DNA of 64,000 nt from Streblospio benedicti (Eukaryota > Annelida > Polychaeta > Spionida > Spionidae): assembly GCA_019095985.1 (NCBI GenBank), contig CM032660.1, positions 16,007,692 to 16,071,691 of the forward strand. Direction: 5' to 3'. Each line of letters begins with the position of its first letter. Positions within the stretch are counted from its first letter, which is position 1. Under the pieces are notes generated by a model. That model ran no database searches, was not told where the DNA came from, and worked only from the letters and a program-made list of their open reading frames with translations. The position numbers were made by a program, and so were the translations under genes. Positions 39,312 through 52,100 of this stretch are shown in pieces.

Positions 39312-39723
39312 TACGTACAAAAGGGACTAGTCCGTGAGCCACATTCTCTTATAGTTACTTTGGTGGAAGTGGGCGTGGCATCATGAAATAATAACGCTCT
39401 TTTCTGAAAATATTTCCGGGACTTTGCGGGAATGAAATCTACATTAAAGGCCGTGCCTGCCGGCCCGTATAAATTTTTAAGACGTAGGTTCTCGCATATA
39501 AGTCAATTTTATCTGTAAGCGTAAGATTTTTTTAAATAACTAAAATAGGATCACAATATTATAAAAAACAGATAAGGAATATCACCATCTCCTAGTCCTA
39601 ATGTGTAGAGTAAGACATCTTTTTGGAAAATTTCAAAGTCTTTCAGAAGGGGGCCTGGTTGTGTTGGGTGCTAGTGCATTGATTGAGATTTGCCACACGG
39701 GGACTATAATTTTTTTCAAATTA

Positions 39724-39760
39724 TTGGGGGGGGGCCGAAGTATACTTCGGCCCCCCCTGG
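39724..39760. repeat. G-run / C-run palindrome next to a duplication breakpoint
   Basis: GGCCGAAGTATACTTCGGCC is a perfect palindrome flanked by a G run before and a C run after, extending the inverted symmetry to about 34 bp. It lies some 60 bp before the second SLC16 block begins at 39821. Confidence 0.75.
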
Positions 39761-39820
39761 TAAAATATTGGGGGGGGGGGCGGGCCCCGGCTGGCCCCGG
39801 TGCTTCCTACGCATATATGG

Positions 39821-41212
39821 ACTGAGTAAGGTAAAATAAACATTTGACCAGAATAAAATTGTGAATAGTCTTGGCAATAACATGAAACAGAAAAATGTCT
39901 ATATAAAACATGAAGTAGAAAGCACATACCTAGCACCATTCTGAGCGTATTGTAAATGGATAGAAATGTGGCCGTGGCCGCTGCACTCTCGTTGAACATC
40001 AAAAGGAACATGTCGTAGAGGACCCCCATGGAACGGGAAGCTCCCACCAAGAGGAAGTTGCACAGACAGCATCCCAGCACGATAACCCAGCCGTAACCCC
40101 CGTCAATGACGGGTTTTGGACGCGTCATAATGTTCTACTGCAATGGTGTTGGCTTTGCATCTGAAATAAGTTTACCGGTACAATGAGTATATGCTTGGTC
40201 AAAAGTTCATAACATTTGGAAAGATCAGCAGTTACCTGAAATGGGATATGGCTTACTCAACAGCGTGCACGTCTGCCGCTATATTATCGGGAGCTTATAT
40301 CCCGAGTACGTTATTGTATGTTGCTAATCCATAACGACAAACAACAGAGAAATAAACAACAGAGCGGTTGTATTAAATTTAACAAGCCTACCGTTTTCAA
40401 TCCATTTTCTTTTGGGTGTACTTAACTTGCCTCGTCCATCATTATCACCTTTGATTGCTACTCGTGAATAATAAAGTACACATAACTATGTAGCAGGCCG
40501 GAGTAGCAGGTACTATCTAAACTTTCATTAACGTGTCAATAACTTTGTTGTGGTTATGTAAGGTGTGTACGGACAGAATGCAAACACCAATGCCTAGATC
40601 TATCCCAGCAATGATCAGCAATGGTGCGACAATGTCGATATTGGTGGACATACAACTCTTTTTTTAAATTAACGACTAGTACTGTATATATCTATTTAAA
40701 ACGTGCGGGAAAAATAGATTAGAATGAGTAGTGTACTATATGTAGCCTAGGCAAATTTTCTTATTCATACATTTACCCATTGCGTTTTACGAAATTTGCG
40801 GTCTTTAAAATTTTTGGCAATTTTTTTTCGGCAAATTAAAGATAAATGCAGGTTTCACACATTTCCAAACTTGAAGAAGTTAACAAATCGTATTGCTACT
40901 TAGTTGTGAGTGGATCCTACATAGCACACACGTTCCCGAGCATAGTATACTGTTCCATGAATTGTAATACGCACTGGACAATCCCAGGTTTTGCTCACGA
41001 TTCCGTTCACGATTCCGTTAGGACTGTCCTGTCTTCACAACGAAACCTATGATTAAAGGCATTACAGAAAAAAGTATATTCTATTAACAATTTTTGTTTT
41101 TCTTTCCTTTTCATAAGTATTTTTAATTGTAATTTTCCTTAATTTTCCATTCTGATTTATTGTCAAACACCTGTACTATTACCATATTCAAACCATACCA
41201 AAGATGTTATCC
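39821..41212. repeat. Second copy of the SLC16 exon 1/promoter block
   Basis: Near-identical to 35265-36621 with scattered substitutions and short indels. Because only the first coding exon and its upstream region are present, with no further transporter exons nearby, this is best read as the alternative haplotype left in the assembly, or less likely a recent partial duplication. Confidence 0.85.
39930..40128 (-). pseudogene. Duplicate SLC16 coding exon 1 (likely allelic copy)
   Basis: It has the same 199 nt with intact ATG at 40126-40128 and donor. The differences from 35374-35572 are all third-position or otherwise silent, so the encoded residues are identical. It has no downstream exons of its own before the original exon 1. 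I call it a duplicate rather than a decayed gene. Confidence 0.75.
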
Positions 41213-43029
41213 TTGAGAGTTGGTGTGTAACATAAATATAGTGAACGTATTATATGAGCTGTCTGAACAATGATTTGAAGGTGACATCTGGGTGTTTTTT
41301 GAACACATGGCTTTGCATATACATGTAATTGTCAGTCAAGGGTTTAAAGTCTCACCTTGCCCGACCACTTTCCAACAGGCCAGGATGCACTGGTCCAATT
41401 TTGTAACTGCAGCCTCTTTGAACCAGCATTTGTATATGATTAAAATCACCAAATCTTTAATTTGTTTTGGTTTTTTAAATCATTTTTTTCACGTTCTTTG
41501 TAAAGCCATAATACTTCCGTTTGTGGTTTGAAAATAAGACAAAAATAAGAAATTATGTTTATTTTCTCATTATAAATACAATTAATTAATTACACTATTT
41601 ACAACATTTTGCACATTAATTTGGTGTGATGGATGAAGTTCAATATAAGCGACTACATCAATGAAGGTAGACTAATTTCATCATCATGCACATCTCCATA
41701 AAAACTACTATGCAACAATATACAACATGAACATATCATGTATAATTTTTCTAGCATAATATGCTCCCATCATAATACCTACAAAAATATCACAACTTTA
41801 CTTCTGCCAGTATGTCGTTGCATGCATGTTAACAAACTCTCCATTTAAACTTATTTCTAAGTAAAACTGGTTTAAATACATTGTTATCATTATGTTGACA
41901 GTCAATTTTCTATATTTGTTTATTACATCTTAAGAAAACAGTTATTTATGGTACCCTGTTACACATTAATATCGTGAATATAAAATTCTGATACAGGTTA
42001 CCTCAACAGCAGACGGTTCATTATTATTTAAAAATATTTATGAACCCTTTAAACATGGAGAAGACTCAATAAATATCAATGAATTTTAACAAAATAACAA
42101 AACATCATTTTTACAGTACACGGAAAACAATTAACAATGTGTAATCATTAAGTACGCAATTTAAAAATGAGATGAGTACTGTATTTAGACTGCCAACGGA
42201 AATCTGTGAATGAACGTTATTCTGATCATGAAGTTTTAAACATTTACCAAACATCATTGAAATGATGATATAATACAATGTATTCGACATCAACATCAAC
42301 ATCAGCATCCACATAGAAATTCAAAATATTGTGAATCATCTGACTATCAATGTGAAATGTTTAAAACCACATGATCGGAATAATGATCCTTTGCAGATTT
42401 CCGTTCGGCAATCTAATAACATCACAGTGGATTAAGAACTTGTCAATAAGTTTGTCAAACTTTTTTTTCGCTAATTGAATGCAAATTTCTTGTTTCTGTT
42501 ATTGTATTATACCTAAATTGAATATTACTGGTGTGAAGTTAGCTTGTACAACAGTTAGCATACACATTCAAAATACTTTAAGAACTGAAATATTGTAATT
42601 GTCTTGTATATATTATTATTAGCTACCTGTAATTAAAATCATGCAAAAAGTGCACTCAAATAAAACTTCTAATCAATATATTTCACTGTTGTCTATTTTC
42701 TACAACATTTTAATGCTATGCCATTAATCATGTAGAAGATTTAGTCCCAATAAATAGGTGATTAACTGTTCACTTTTGCAATAGTGAAATGCAAATCATA
42801 ATCTAAATTTAAAACTAGAAATACACTTATTACACTGTCATATTGGTTCTGCCCTCAAGACCAATATTAACTTGACCAAATATTTATCAAAATATTGTTT
42901 ACATTATGCATAGATTCCCCTAATAAGATCAAAGAAATATTATAAAAAAGCGGTCTTACTTAATGTAAGCATATTTTAGACAAACAAATAAGGTTTAAAT
43001 TCAAGAAGAAATACAGAATAAACATGACA
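41213..43029. other. Intergenic / AKAP10 3' flank
   Basis: AT-rich, with no supported gene. The AKAP10 3' UTR must begin here below 43030. Minus-strand AATAAA hexamers occur around 41568 and 41917, but which is used cannot be told. Confidence 0.55.
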
Positions 43030-43131
43030 TTATGAAGAATCACCATCGCTGTCTTTATCTCCAGTTAACGTAACTTTGTTGATATCTTCAATGATCTTTT
43101 TCGCAATTTGAGCTGCCATGTCTTCTTGACT
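43030..43131 (-). CDS. AKAP10: AKAP10 exon 16: PKA-anchoring helix and stop
   Basis: 102 nt, acceptor ACCATTTTAG, TAA at 43030-43032. It encodes SQEDMAAQIAKKIIEDINKV then TLTGDKDSDGDSS. The helix matches the human ELAWKIAKMIVSDIMQ A-kinase binding site, with hydrophobic residues in the amphipathic spacing that docks on the PKA regulatory dimer. Confidence 0.94.
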   Translation of the reverse strand, partial: SQEDMAAQIAKKIIEDINKVTLTGDKDSDGDSS

Positions 43132-46100
43132 CTAAAATGGTAAAATTATTTGCATTAAAACAGAGTGAACGCTAAAGCCATTTATTTTCTATACTTACCG
43201 TAATCAATTGAAATCTAATTCTCTTATCATTGATACATTGAACAAGAAACACTAATGCTACATTAATAAAAATATAGGTATCTTATAGATAAGAAATTAC
43301 CTGCTTATCATCCTTCAACAGCTTGAAGAATCCTACACAATAGATAAGAGTAAACAAATTAAAATGATCATGTTGTAAACAAAAACTATTATAATATTAT
43401 AATATACAAATGTATACTTTTTGTATATGATACTTATCTAAAACTAAATCCAATGTTACTAACCTATTTTCTTTTTATCATGATCTGGTTCTGGTTCAAA
43501 TCCAGTATGAAAACAGCCAAACTCATCAATTTTCCCAAGACTCATTTTACTGAAAAACAAACATAAAATGAGAAAGAATAAAAATATTAAGCATCAGTCA
43601 ACAATTTGTACAGCTTTATTATTGTTATACTGACGTTCTGTTTATGAACAAGAAGGGAAAATTAGCGAACATTTTCCAATGCAACATTAAGATACAGTGA
43701 ATAAAGGTATTTTTTGGCAAACAGTGCATCTACAACATGTAATTACCTAGTCAAAAGCTAATAATCTGTGAAGTCTATGAGTGAAGTCATCGTTTCCATT
43801 TTGGGGTATATCATAATAATGAATTGTTTGCTATATCATATTAAAAGTATTAGGGGATAACAGATGTTTATTGATCAAAACAGTTCAGTAGCATTAAAAC
43901 CAATAAATATTGCAATAAGCACATCATAAATAAGCAAAGTAAAATACTACAGTATATGCCATTTAACATAATATATTTCAACAACTCCAAATTTCTTTGC
44001 ATAAAGTCTTTTGAAATACAATTTAATTATAAAACTCATAATATAACTATGAAAAGTTTGAACTTGGAAAGAATTTTCAATGAAAATCAAAAGTTTCATG
44101 CAAATTGGAAAAATGGTTTAATAATATACTACCTAATCAACATAATAGCCAAGATGGTAAAAATTGTATAATACTCTCAACCAAGGAACGTTTACATACA
44201 TGTAAAATTATAGACTTACTTTTTAGTTCTGAAAAATATGATAAATTGCAACGTTATTGATAGATACACTACACTGTCACAGATGGAAACAATATCACTA
44301 ATAACATAAATTTCTGGAGAAAGACATCAATTTCAAACTTACCCAGCTTGATCTCGCTTCCAAAGTGCATCTGGATTAAACAGCTTCTCATCAATTCGCA
44401 TATCATTCTCTTCAATCTTAAAGACTTTCTTCTTCTCCTTCGCGCTAACATGTCCAGAGGCAAGCAGTGTATTTTTTGAGCTGATGGTGTCCACTGTGGT
44501 GTGACTACCTTGACTTCCCAGACTGTGCTCACTGTTGCTGTCAGATCCTGTGTCAACAAAAACTTGAAATAAATATGTGTCCGAAGACTAAATTTGGAAT
44601 TTGGATTTGACGAATAATTTTAGAATGACATATCAAAATTTCATTAAACAACTCCATGTATTTAGAATGACTTGTTAAAAACTTTATTAAAGAACTCCAT
44701 GTATCTTAGTCTCTGCTCACAACCCAGACCCTATATCGCAGTGTACCTTATCATCAAGCTCTTGAGACATGCAAACTACATGTTATACAGACCATTCCGG
44801 CATCCTGACTACAGAAGTTCAGGCTGAGAACAATATCTATAGATGACATTTTAAGCCATAAACTGTGACTCACCTCGTCTTTTCTTTGTATAAGCAGGAA
44901 TGTCCATAGCAATTTGTACTGTTGTGATCATATCTGACAGATACTTGTAGTACATCTCACTCGTTAAAAATGAGTGAAAATATTTCTGGAAAAAATATTA
45001 AAATTCTATTACATGATAATTTGCAAATACTGAGACACTGAACTGCATTCAAAACGATTACAATGTAATTGTTACTATGCATGTATAACATTTGCATTCC
45101 AAGAAAGTTCGGTTTATCGTAAAAATAAATGAACTTCAACGGGACTTATTAGAATTTTGCAATTAAACGCTTTACTTCAAATGTGTGTATACCTTATCTA
45201 TTGTTTTGAGCACTTGATGCTTTGGCACAGCAAAACAATCTGGCAAAGGTCCTGCCTCACGACAAATATTTGACTCAACATCAAACCGGGTTTTGTCATT
45301 GAACCCCAGAGGTGTTGTTGCTTGCAGAGAAAAGTACCTACAATATATTGATAATCAAATGTTCACATACTCATAAACATTCTTTCCCCGAATGTTGAAA
45401 CAAATAAGTAAATTTATTATAAACAAATGCTAGTCTAATGAGATAAAAGTAAATTAAGTATATTCATATTAATAGAATTAAAAGTGTGTATGTCTATTTA
45501 CAATAAATGATTGAAAATAATTAGACATCATGACTATGACATGATAGCTTATAAACATTAACTGATGTCTCGCACATCAGTAGACGAAAATTTTGCTAAT
45601 GTGATAATCAATCGATCACATTTCAAATCTGAAACTCACTTTTCATATATAACCATTGCATCGTTCTGTGCCTCGTTACCATCATACGAGCTCTGTTGAG
45701 ACAAGTGCTGCTGAAAATTGTCGAGGTCAAGAAAGCACTGCAGGATGGAGAGAGCACCTTCTTGTTCCATGAACTGAAAAAATACAGTACATTATCAACA
45801 ATTTGCATGCTAAACCACAGTATGAAAAGCTGTTGTGCAGCTATAGTGGGTTTGCATAAAAAATCAAATTAAATTTATGGTTTTGTCTGCTTTTATGAAT
45901 AATCTGAAATATGTGTCTGTGATTGGAAGTAGGGCCCTTTGTCGTGAGTCACAACCTTAGTCCCTGCAAGTGACATCATTAAATATTTGTGTGTATGTAA
46001 ATATAAGATGCTTTGAGGGCTCCGAAAAATTGTAAGCTCTACAGCTTATAAACTCTCAGCACATGCTGTTTGTGCATCCTCTGGTGTTTTCGCACAGAAA

Positions 46101-49100
46101 ATGATTGTGTAAAAATTTAGGCAAAACTTTTAGTCCTCTAAATATATTTACCCCTAGTTAATTGGTAGCTTTGCATAAGATTATTGCACATGTAAACATT
46201 TTGGAAAATCTGTGGTCCCCCTAAATGGTTGCTTGCAGCCAGTTCATGCCCAATATCTTTTAATTGGTCAATAAATGCATGGGAAAATAATGAGGCAAAA
46301 ACTAGAACTGTTGTGTTTAATATAAAACATGTGTCAATTAAAAAAACATTGGAATATTCAAAATGTTAGAAAAACGAACTTGTATTGATTTTTTTTCAGC
46401 TTTAACATACATAAATTTACTTTGAAACATTACTCCTTTAACACGAAATATAAAGACCACAAAAAGACTTGATCTAAATTATTTAAACCAAAAAACTTCA
46501 AACACTAATCTAGACTACACACATCTAAAGTACAATCTCTTGTTCCAAAATGCCATACATGTACCAATGCATCCCTTTTAGCTTCCAAATGTACACCCTA
46601 CATTAAATGCCCTATCTCACAACTAACAATGATGGACTTCCCTAAGGAATTATTGTCTTCCATTGTCTCCGCAACCTCTATCAGATGGAGACACACTTAA
46701 ATCCATTACCCACATTACTCAATTAATCACTCTTGGTGGCGGGCTAGCACAGTGTAACCTCAAGACGTAGTTTGTGTCACTTGCTGACGGGTCGTTGTGA
46801 ATGATGAGAACTGATAATCTCAAAAATGGCAACATCCTTCCTAGGAAACCTCACAAAAAAGGTATATTTTTTGCATTTTTTCAACTTAAACTTTTTGTCT
46901 CATTTCTTGTTTTTTATTCTTGTTTTTATAGCAAAGTGACTTACAATGACCAGATTTCAATTACAGCTTTTAGTTGCGCAACAGACATTTCATTGAATTT
47001 TTAACATCTCACATCATACTGCATCCACATGTATAAACAGTAGTTTTACTCTTTAAAAAAAATGTTAAAATAGCCTCTTCAATACTATTCAAATATCAGA
47101 GGATCAAAATGTATGTTAGATACATGATGTAAAACTTCACAAGATTCTAAATTCAATATCAAGGATTCCTACATACCTCCATAAAATAGAAGAGCGAAGA
47201 TTCATTATAGAGTATGTCTGCCAAGTAAACCTGAGAGCCTGTAAGGACATCGATTTGATGCTTGCAATGATATTCAGACTGCAGAAAATTTGCAAAATGC
47301 CTAAAAAACATAACAAATTCAATCATAGTCATGGCCTTTATAAAAAAAAACATACATGTAAGGTAAAAATGTTGAACTTTTAACTTGCACTATAAACAAT
47401 TAAGATTCAATTGTTTATCATATGTTAGTAAAATATACATCTACATTCTTACTCTTTATTCATGCGTTCAACAACAAAATCCTGACAGTTCTGGAAGGAA
47501 TGTGGGTCCACATGGCCATCTTCTCGACAGATTTTTGCTGTAAAAATAAGACAATCACATGTAAGACTTTCAATCAATTGAACAAACTCAAATAAATTCG
47601 GTATTCAATAATAACTCTAGTTAGTATTAATGCTCTGTTTTGCGCTATTAACATGACACAATAAATATCGGGGGAAAATTCACTAATCACCGAGCATCTA
47701 TCTAAAAAGCCATTTACCGATACCCTAATTCCAACTCACAAATATGTTACTTACTGACAGTTTCATTTCGTAGCTCTTCAGAGACCCCAATTGGAGTTTT
47801 GCAATCTTGTGATATGTATGTCTGATAGATGTTTACAGCATCTTGGGCAATGCCTGGAATATGTATTAATTCTCATCAAAGAGTTTAGAATGTTAAAACA
47901 AGCAGTGGGTGCACAACAGTAAAACAGATTACGTGGAAGATCAAAATGATTCTGAATAAGAATTCAAAGTCAGACTGCATTTACAAAAAATTGCAGTAAA
48001 ATACACCATAAAATATTAATTTCAGTGTTAACAAGTGTGCTGAAAGTTAAATAAATTGCTAAAGCATTTGTTTAAACCAAATGAAGACATCATACCATGG
48101 CTAGAATTAACTTAAAGAAAATTTTCACCATCCAAATCTATCTCAGTGAAATTATGGGCAACGCAAGTTGAAAACTGGACAAATTGCAAGAGGTCTAAAA
48201 ATGGCCAATCAATACAGATTTTACTGACACTTAGTGACCTCCATTCCTAAACGTAATCATAGTTTAACCATACCCAATCATGACGACGACATAGATAAGA
48301 AACTGATGATTTCGTATTGCATCCGAAGGCTCATCCTCTGAGCATTTTCTATAAACAGGAATTGCTCACCAGATACAAGAAGATGAGGCTTAATTATGAG
48401 CACAATCACAAGAGTGGAATGATTTAATGAAATTACCATGGCTCTGACATGAGTTGGGAGTATTCTTATCGAAGATTACATGTGACAGCTAATTCAATGT
48501 GCATGCATAGTAAGGATCTAAGGAAAACAATATCTAAAATGCTATACTTTATTAAATGAGTGCAATACTCATCAATGTTTATCTCTTTATGTTTTTCTTT
48601 CATATTATTGTAGTAGTTTTTTTTTACTTTGACCATTGTTAATTACATTTGCAACAACCAAATGTATACTCTACTTTTGAATGATTATTTCAAATATAGC
48701 AACCAAAAGAACTCTATGAATATTCATCATCTTAACTCACTTTTATGCATCTTATCCATGAAATTTTCCTCAGAAGACTGCTGTTTGGGATCACTTGTGT
48801 CTTCTGAAGTAGAGGTTTGGCTATGTGTTGTTGACGGATCAGAGATGCTTCCTTCGGAAGCTGGACTGGAGGACTGGACGTTATCTGAGAGGAAATATCA
48901 AAGGTACTAAAATGTATACCGGTATACATGTACTATCAACAAAGCTGTTTGATCTCATCAATGTTGTGACACATTGCAGGGATAGACAAATTAAACTGCC
49001 CTTCTGTCGGGTGAATATAAAAGTTTGGAAGGCTGGGCATTTTTTTCAACAAAAGTTGATGTAGATTAACATAAAATGATTATAGCAGGGTAAACTTAAA

Positions 49101-52100
49101 GCAAGACTGATAAAATCTGAAGTAAGCCTGCCCAAAGAGCAGGTTGTGAAATTGTACAAATTCATATACCGACACTACCCCTGCATTCTTCTCGGTCTTA
49201 ATAATATCCTCACTCTGAGAATCAGATGTCAAGATGTCATTCTGTTGACATCTGATACTCAGAGTGAATATTATATGAAATGGAGAAGTTTTAGTAAATT
49301 TAATAAAAAAACATTGCAACAGCAATGAAGATATGTATAATTTATCAAAAAAATAATATACATGTAGCTTACAATATAACAAAAAGTAAAAACACAATCT
49401 TAAAAAGCATGAGCCCCACCATCATGGAAGGGGGTGTTGTAACTGTTGTTGTATGAATAATACTATGATTTACAAACACTACACCATATACATAACTACC
49501 ATATAATTGTAGTAATGCGTATGGTATAGTGTTTGTACATTATAGTACCATACATACCACACACAACTTCCCATGATGGCGGGGCCCATGTTAAAAAGCA
49601 ACTTCAATGAGATTGTTCACCTGCAGATTGTGCTGGATCAGCACTGAGCGAACTGGAAACTGAGGAAGGAACAGACGACACTGGTGTAGGTGCAGCAGAA
49701 GTTGTAGGTGCAGGTGCAGCCCAGGTGCTGCTGCTACTATCACAATTTTTATGAGAAACGGTGGGAGACTTCAATGGACCATGTCCAGCATTGCACGAAT
49801 CCGGTGTAGACACATCTTTCTTGGCTTCGCTTGCATGACTAGAGCTAGATGCATGAACTGGGTTGTCACTGGTTATAGTGTTCCCACTTGCACTACACAT
49901 TGACGCGCTGCTGAATCCACTGCATGACACACTGTCTATAACTTTATTGGTCCTTTCTGAAGAAAATGCTTGGTTGAAAGTTTCATCAGTTGCAGAACCT
50001 TGAGAATCAGAGCGAGATTTGTTTTCATTTGAGTTCAATGAACTAGATCTCGATTTCATTAAATTTTGCCTCACTGCACTGGTTCTCAGTCGCATCCAAG
50101 TTGAAGCTTGAAAACTTTCAACATCCAACCAGAATTTGATCAAATGCCCAACCTTGAAAATAATAAAACGATAACAGTTCATGTTATGAGTAGAGACATT
50201 TAAATGAACACTGATTATGTAAAAATGAATTAAATGGAAAAAGGAATCAATCAGTACAAACTACATGTACCTTTTTAGCTTCCATATAAGAAATGAAATA
50301 AGGTAAAGCATCTTTATCATGCAGGATCTCATGGAGAGTTTTACTTAGACGAGATGATGTTTGAACTGGAGTTTCTGCTTTAAGGTGAGAAAGTCGCTCT
50401 AAAATTAAAAGTACATGTATATATGATCAACAACACTTCATTTTTAACAAATCATACATTCATCAGACAAATTGCTCCAGAAAATATGATGCAATGAACA
50501 TTTAAAAAAGACAGAGATTGCAGTAGCATAATTACTTTTATATCGATGATTAATGATCTACAATTTATAGGGAAGCGTTTTTATTTTTAAGTGATTAAGT
50601 GTCAAATCCCAAAGGAAAAGTGCAGTGATACTCTTCTGAAAACATCTATGGAACTTTATAAATATATTGCTTATATCACAATGAATTTCATTTTTCAATT
50701 GGAGTCTGTTATTCAGCAATACCCGAACACAATCTCATTGCACAGGAAATTAAAATGTGTTTACACAATGACATGTGAGTAATTTGGATAGCTCCAGATT
50801 TTGCATACAAACGGTTTTCTTCAAGTGAGATCAATAAGGCTGATTGATTATAACATGTGGTACAAAAACAGACATACATTGTATGTTCTTGTTCCTGTAA
50901 CAGTGCATCACTTGTACTACAATTTTGGTAAAATATGCAGTTCACAAACATACATCGATGTCCAGTGCTTTTTATTGTTATGAATTTCTTTTGTCATTTA
51001 TTTGGAGAGAAAAAAGTGCAAACTTGCAAACCCAGAACTTATTGGCTTCTACTGTTGTACCTTCCAATTACAGTGATGTATAGTCTTTTCCTACACATGG
51101 ATTATCAGAGCTTGTGCGCTTGACTTAGTAAAGAGACCTGCAGCAATTCCCCAAATGCTGCTTTTTTTGTTTCTGAATGAAAATAACTGAGCAAATAAGC
51201 CATGAGCTGCAGAAAATTTTCCTAAACTACACTTAAAATAATTTTCAAGCACTGGGAAACACATATATATATCACTTAAAATAATGATCAGCATAAATGT
51301 ATTATTTTTGTAGTTTTTTTTTCCAGGAAGCTTACATGTATGAACTCTTGAACTTAGAAATTTAAAATTTACTCCACATAATTACCAGATAACTTTTGTT
51401 CATGTCATAATCCCCTTTTGGAAACTCAGTGCACAAACATTACGTGCAGACGCCTTTTTGAGCACTTACATGTCACTATTGCATGCATAAAGGTTTCTTT
51501 GTGACAAATCAAGACATCTCAATTTCCATACAAATCTCTCATTCTAGATGAGGATTTTATGCTCCACATCAAACATTCACTAAAGAACCCTATTAATGAT
51601 GCAGCATTGATGCCCACTTGCAAGCCACATGTGTGGAAAGAGATATCATTATGGGACAAATGTTCATATACAAAAGAGAATTCAGGTTTATATTACTTTG
51701 ATAGTAAAACTTTTGGGGTGAAAGTTGTGTTTTTATGAGTAGCGTTAGCATGGCATTTCTATTTTGTGTTACTACATAGTCTTTGAGCCAAAACAGGTAG
51801 TCATTCATACCACATGTCAATGCTTGTTTTGAATATATAACGTTCAGCAAGCAAAGACTACATTGTGTTTAAATAAGAGAATTGAAATATTTTATATTGA
51901 TTTCCCTTTATTATTACAATGAAGAAATAACTTTCATATTCTAATACGACCTTTGACAACATAATTCCAATTTCTGAGCAATTTATCTAATGTTCCTTTA
52001 CAGGATATCACTTGGATTACAAGAACTAAACAGAAATTATCAATTACCACTTTGCTTTTGACGTAATTATTTGTAAATTGAATCAACATGAATGCAAAAT

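Larger units (their letters stand above)
36834..39820. other. Sequence between gap and second SLC16 block; no gene supported
   Basis: No exon of either neighbouring gene is visible. It contains a CpG-richer patch at 38180-38262 with CCACGTGG, a degenerate repeat at 38394-38665, a hairpin at 39243-39311 and a G/C-run palindrome at 39724-39760. If the flanking block is a haplotype duplicate, this piece may belong to the other allele or to an insertion in SLC16 intron 1. Confidence 0.5.
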
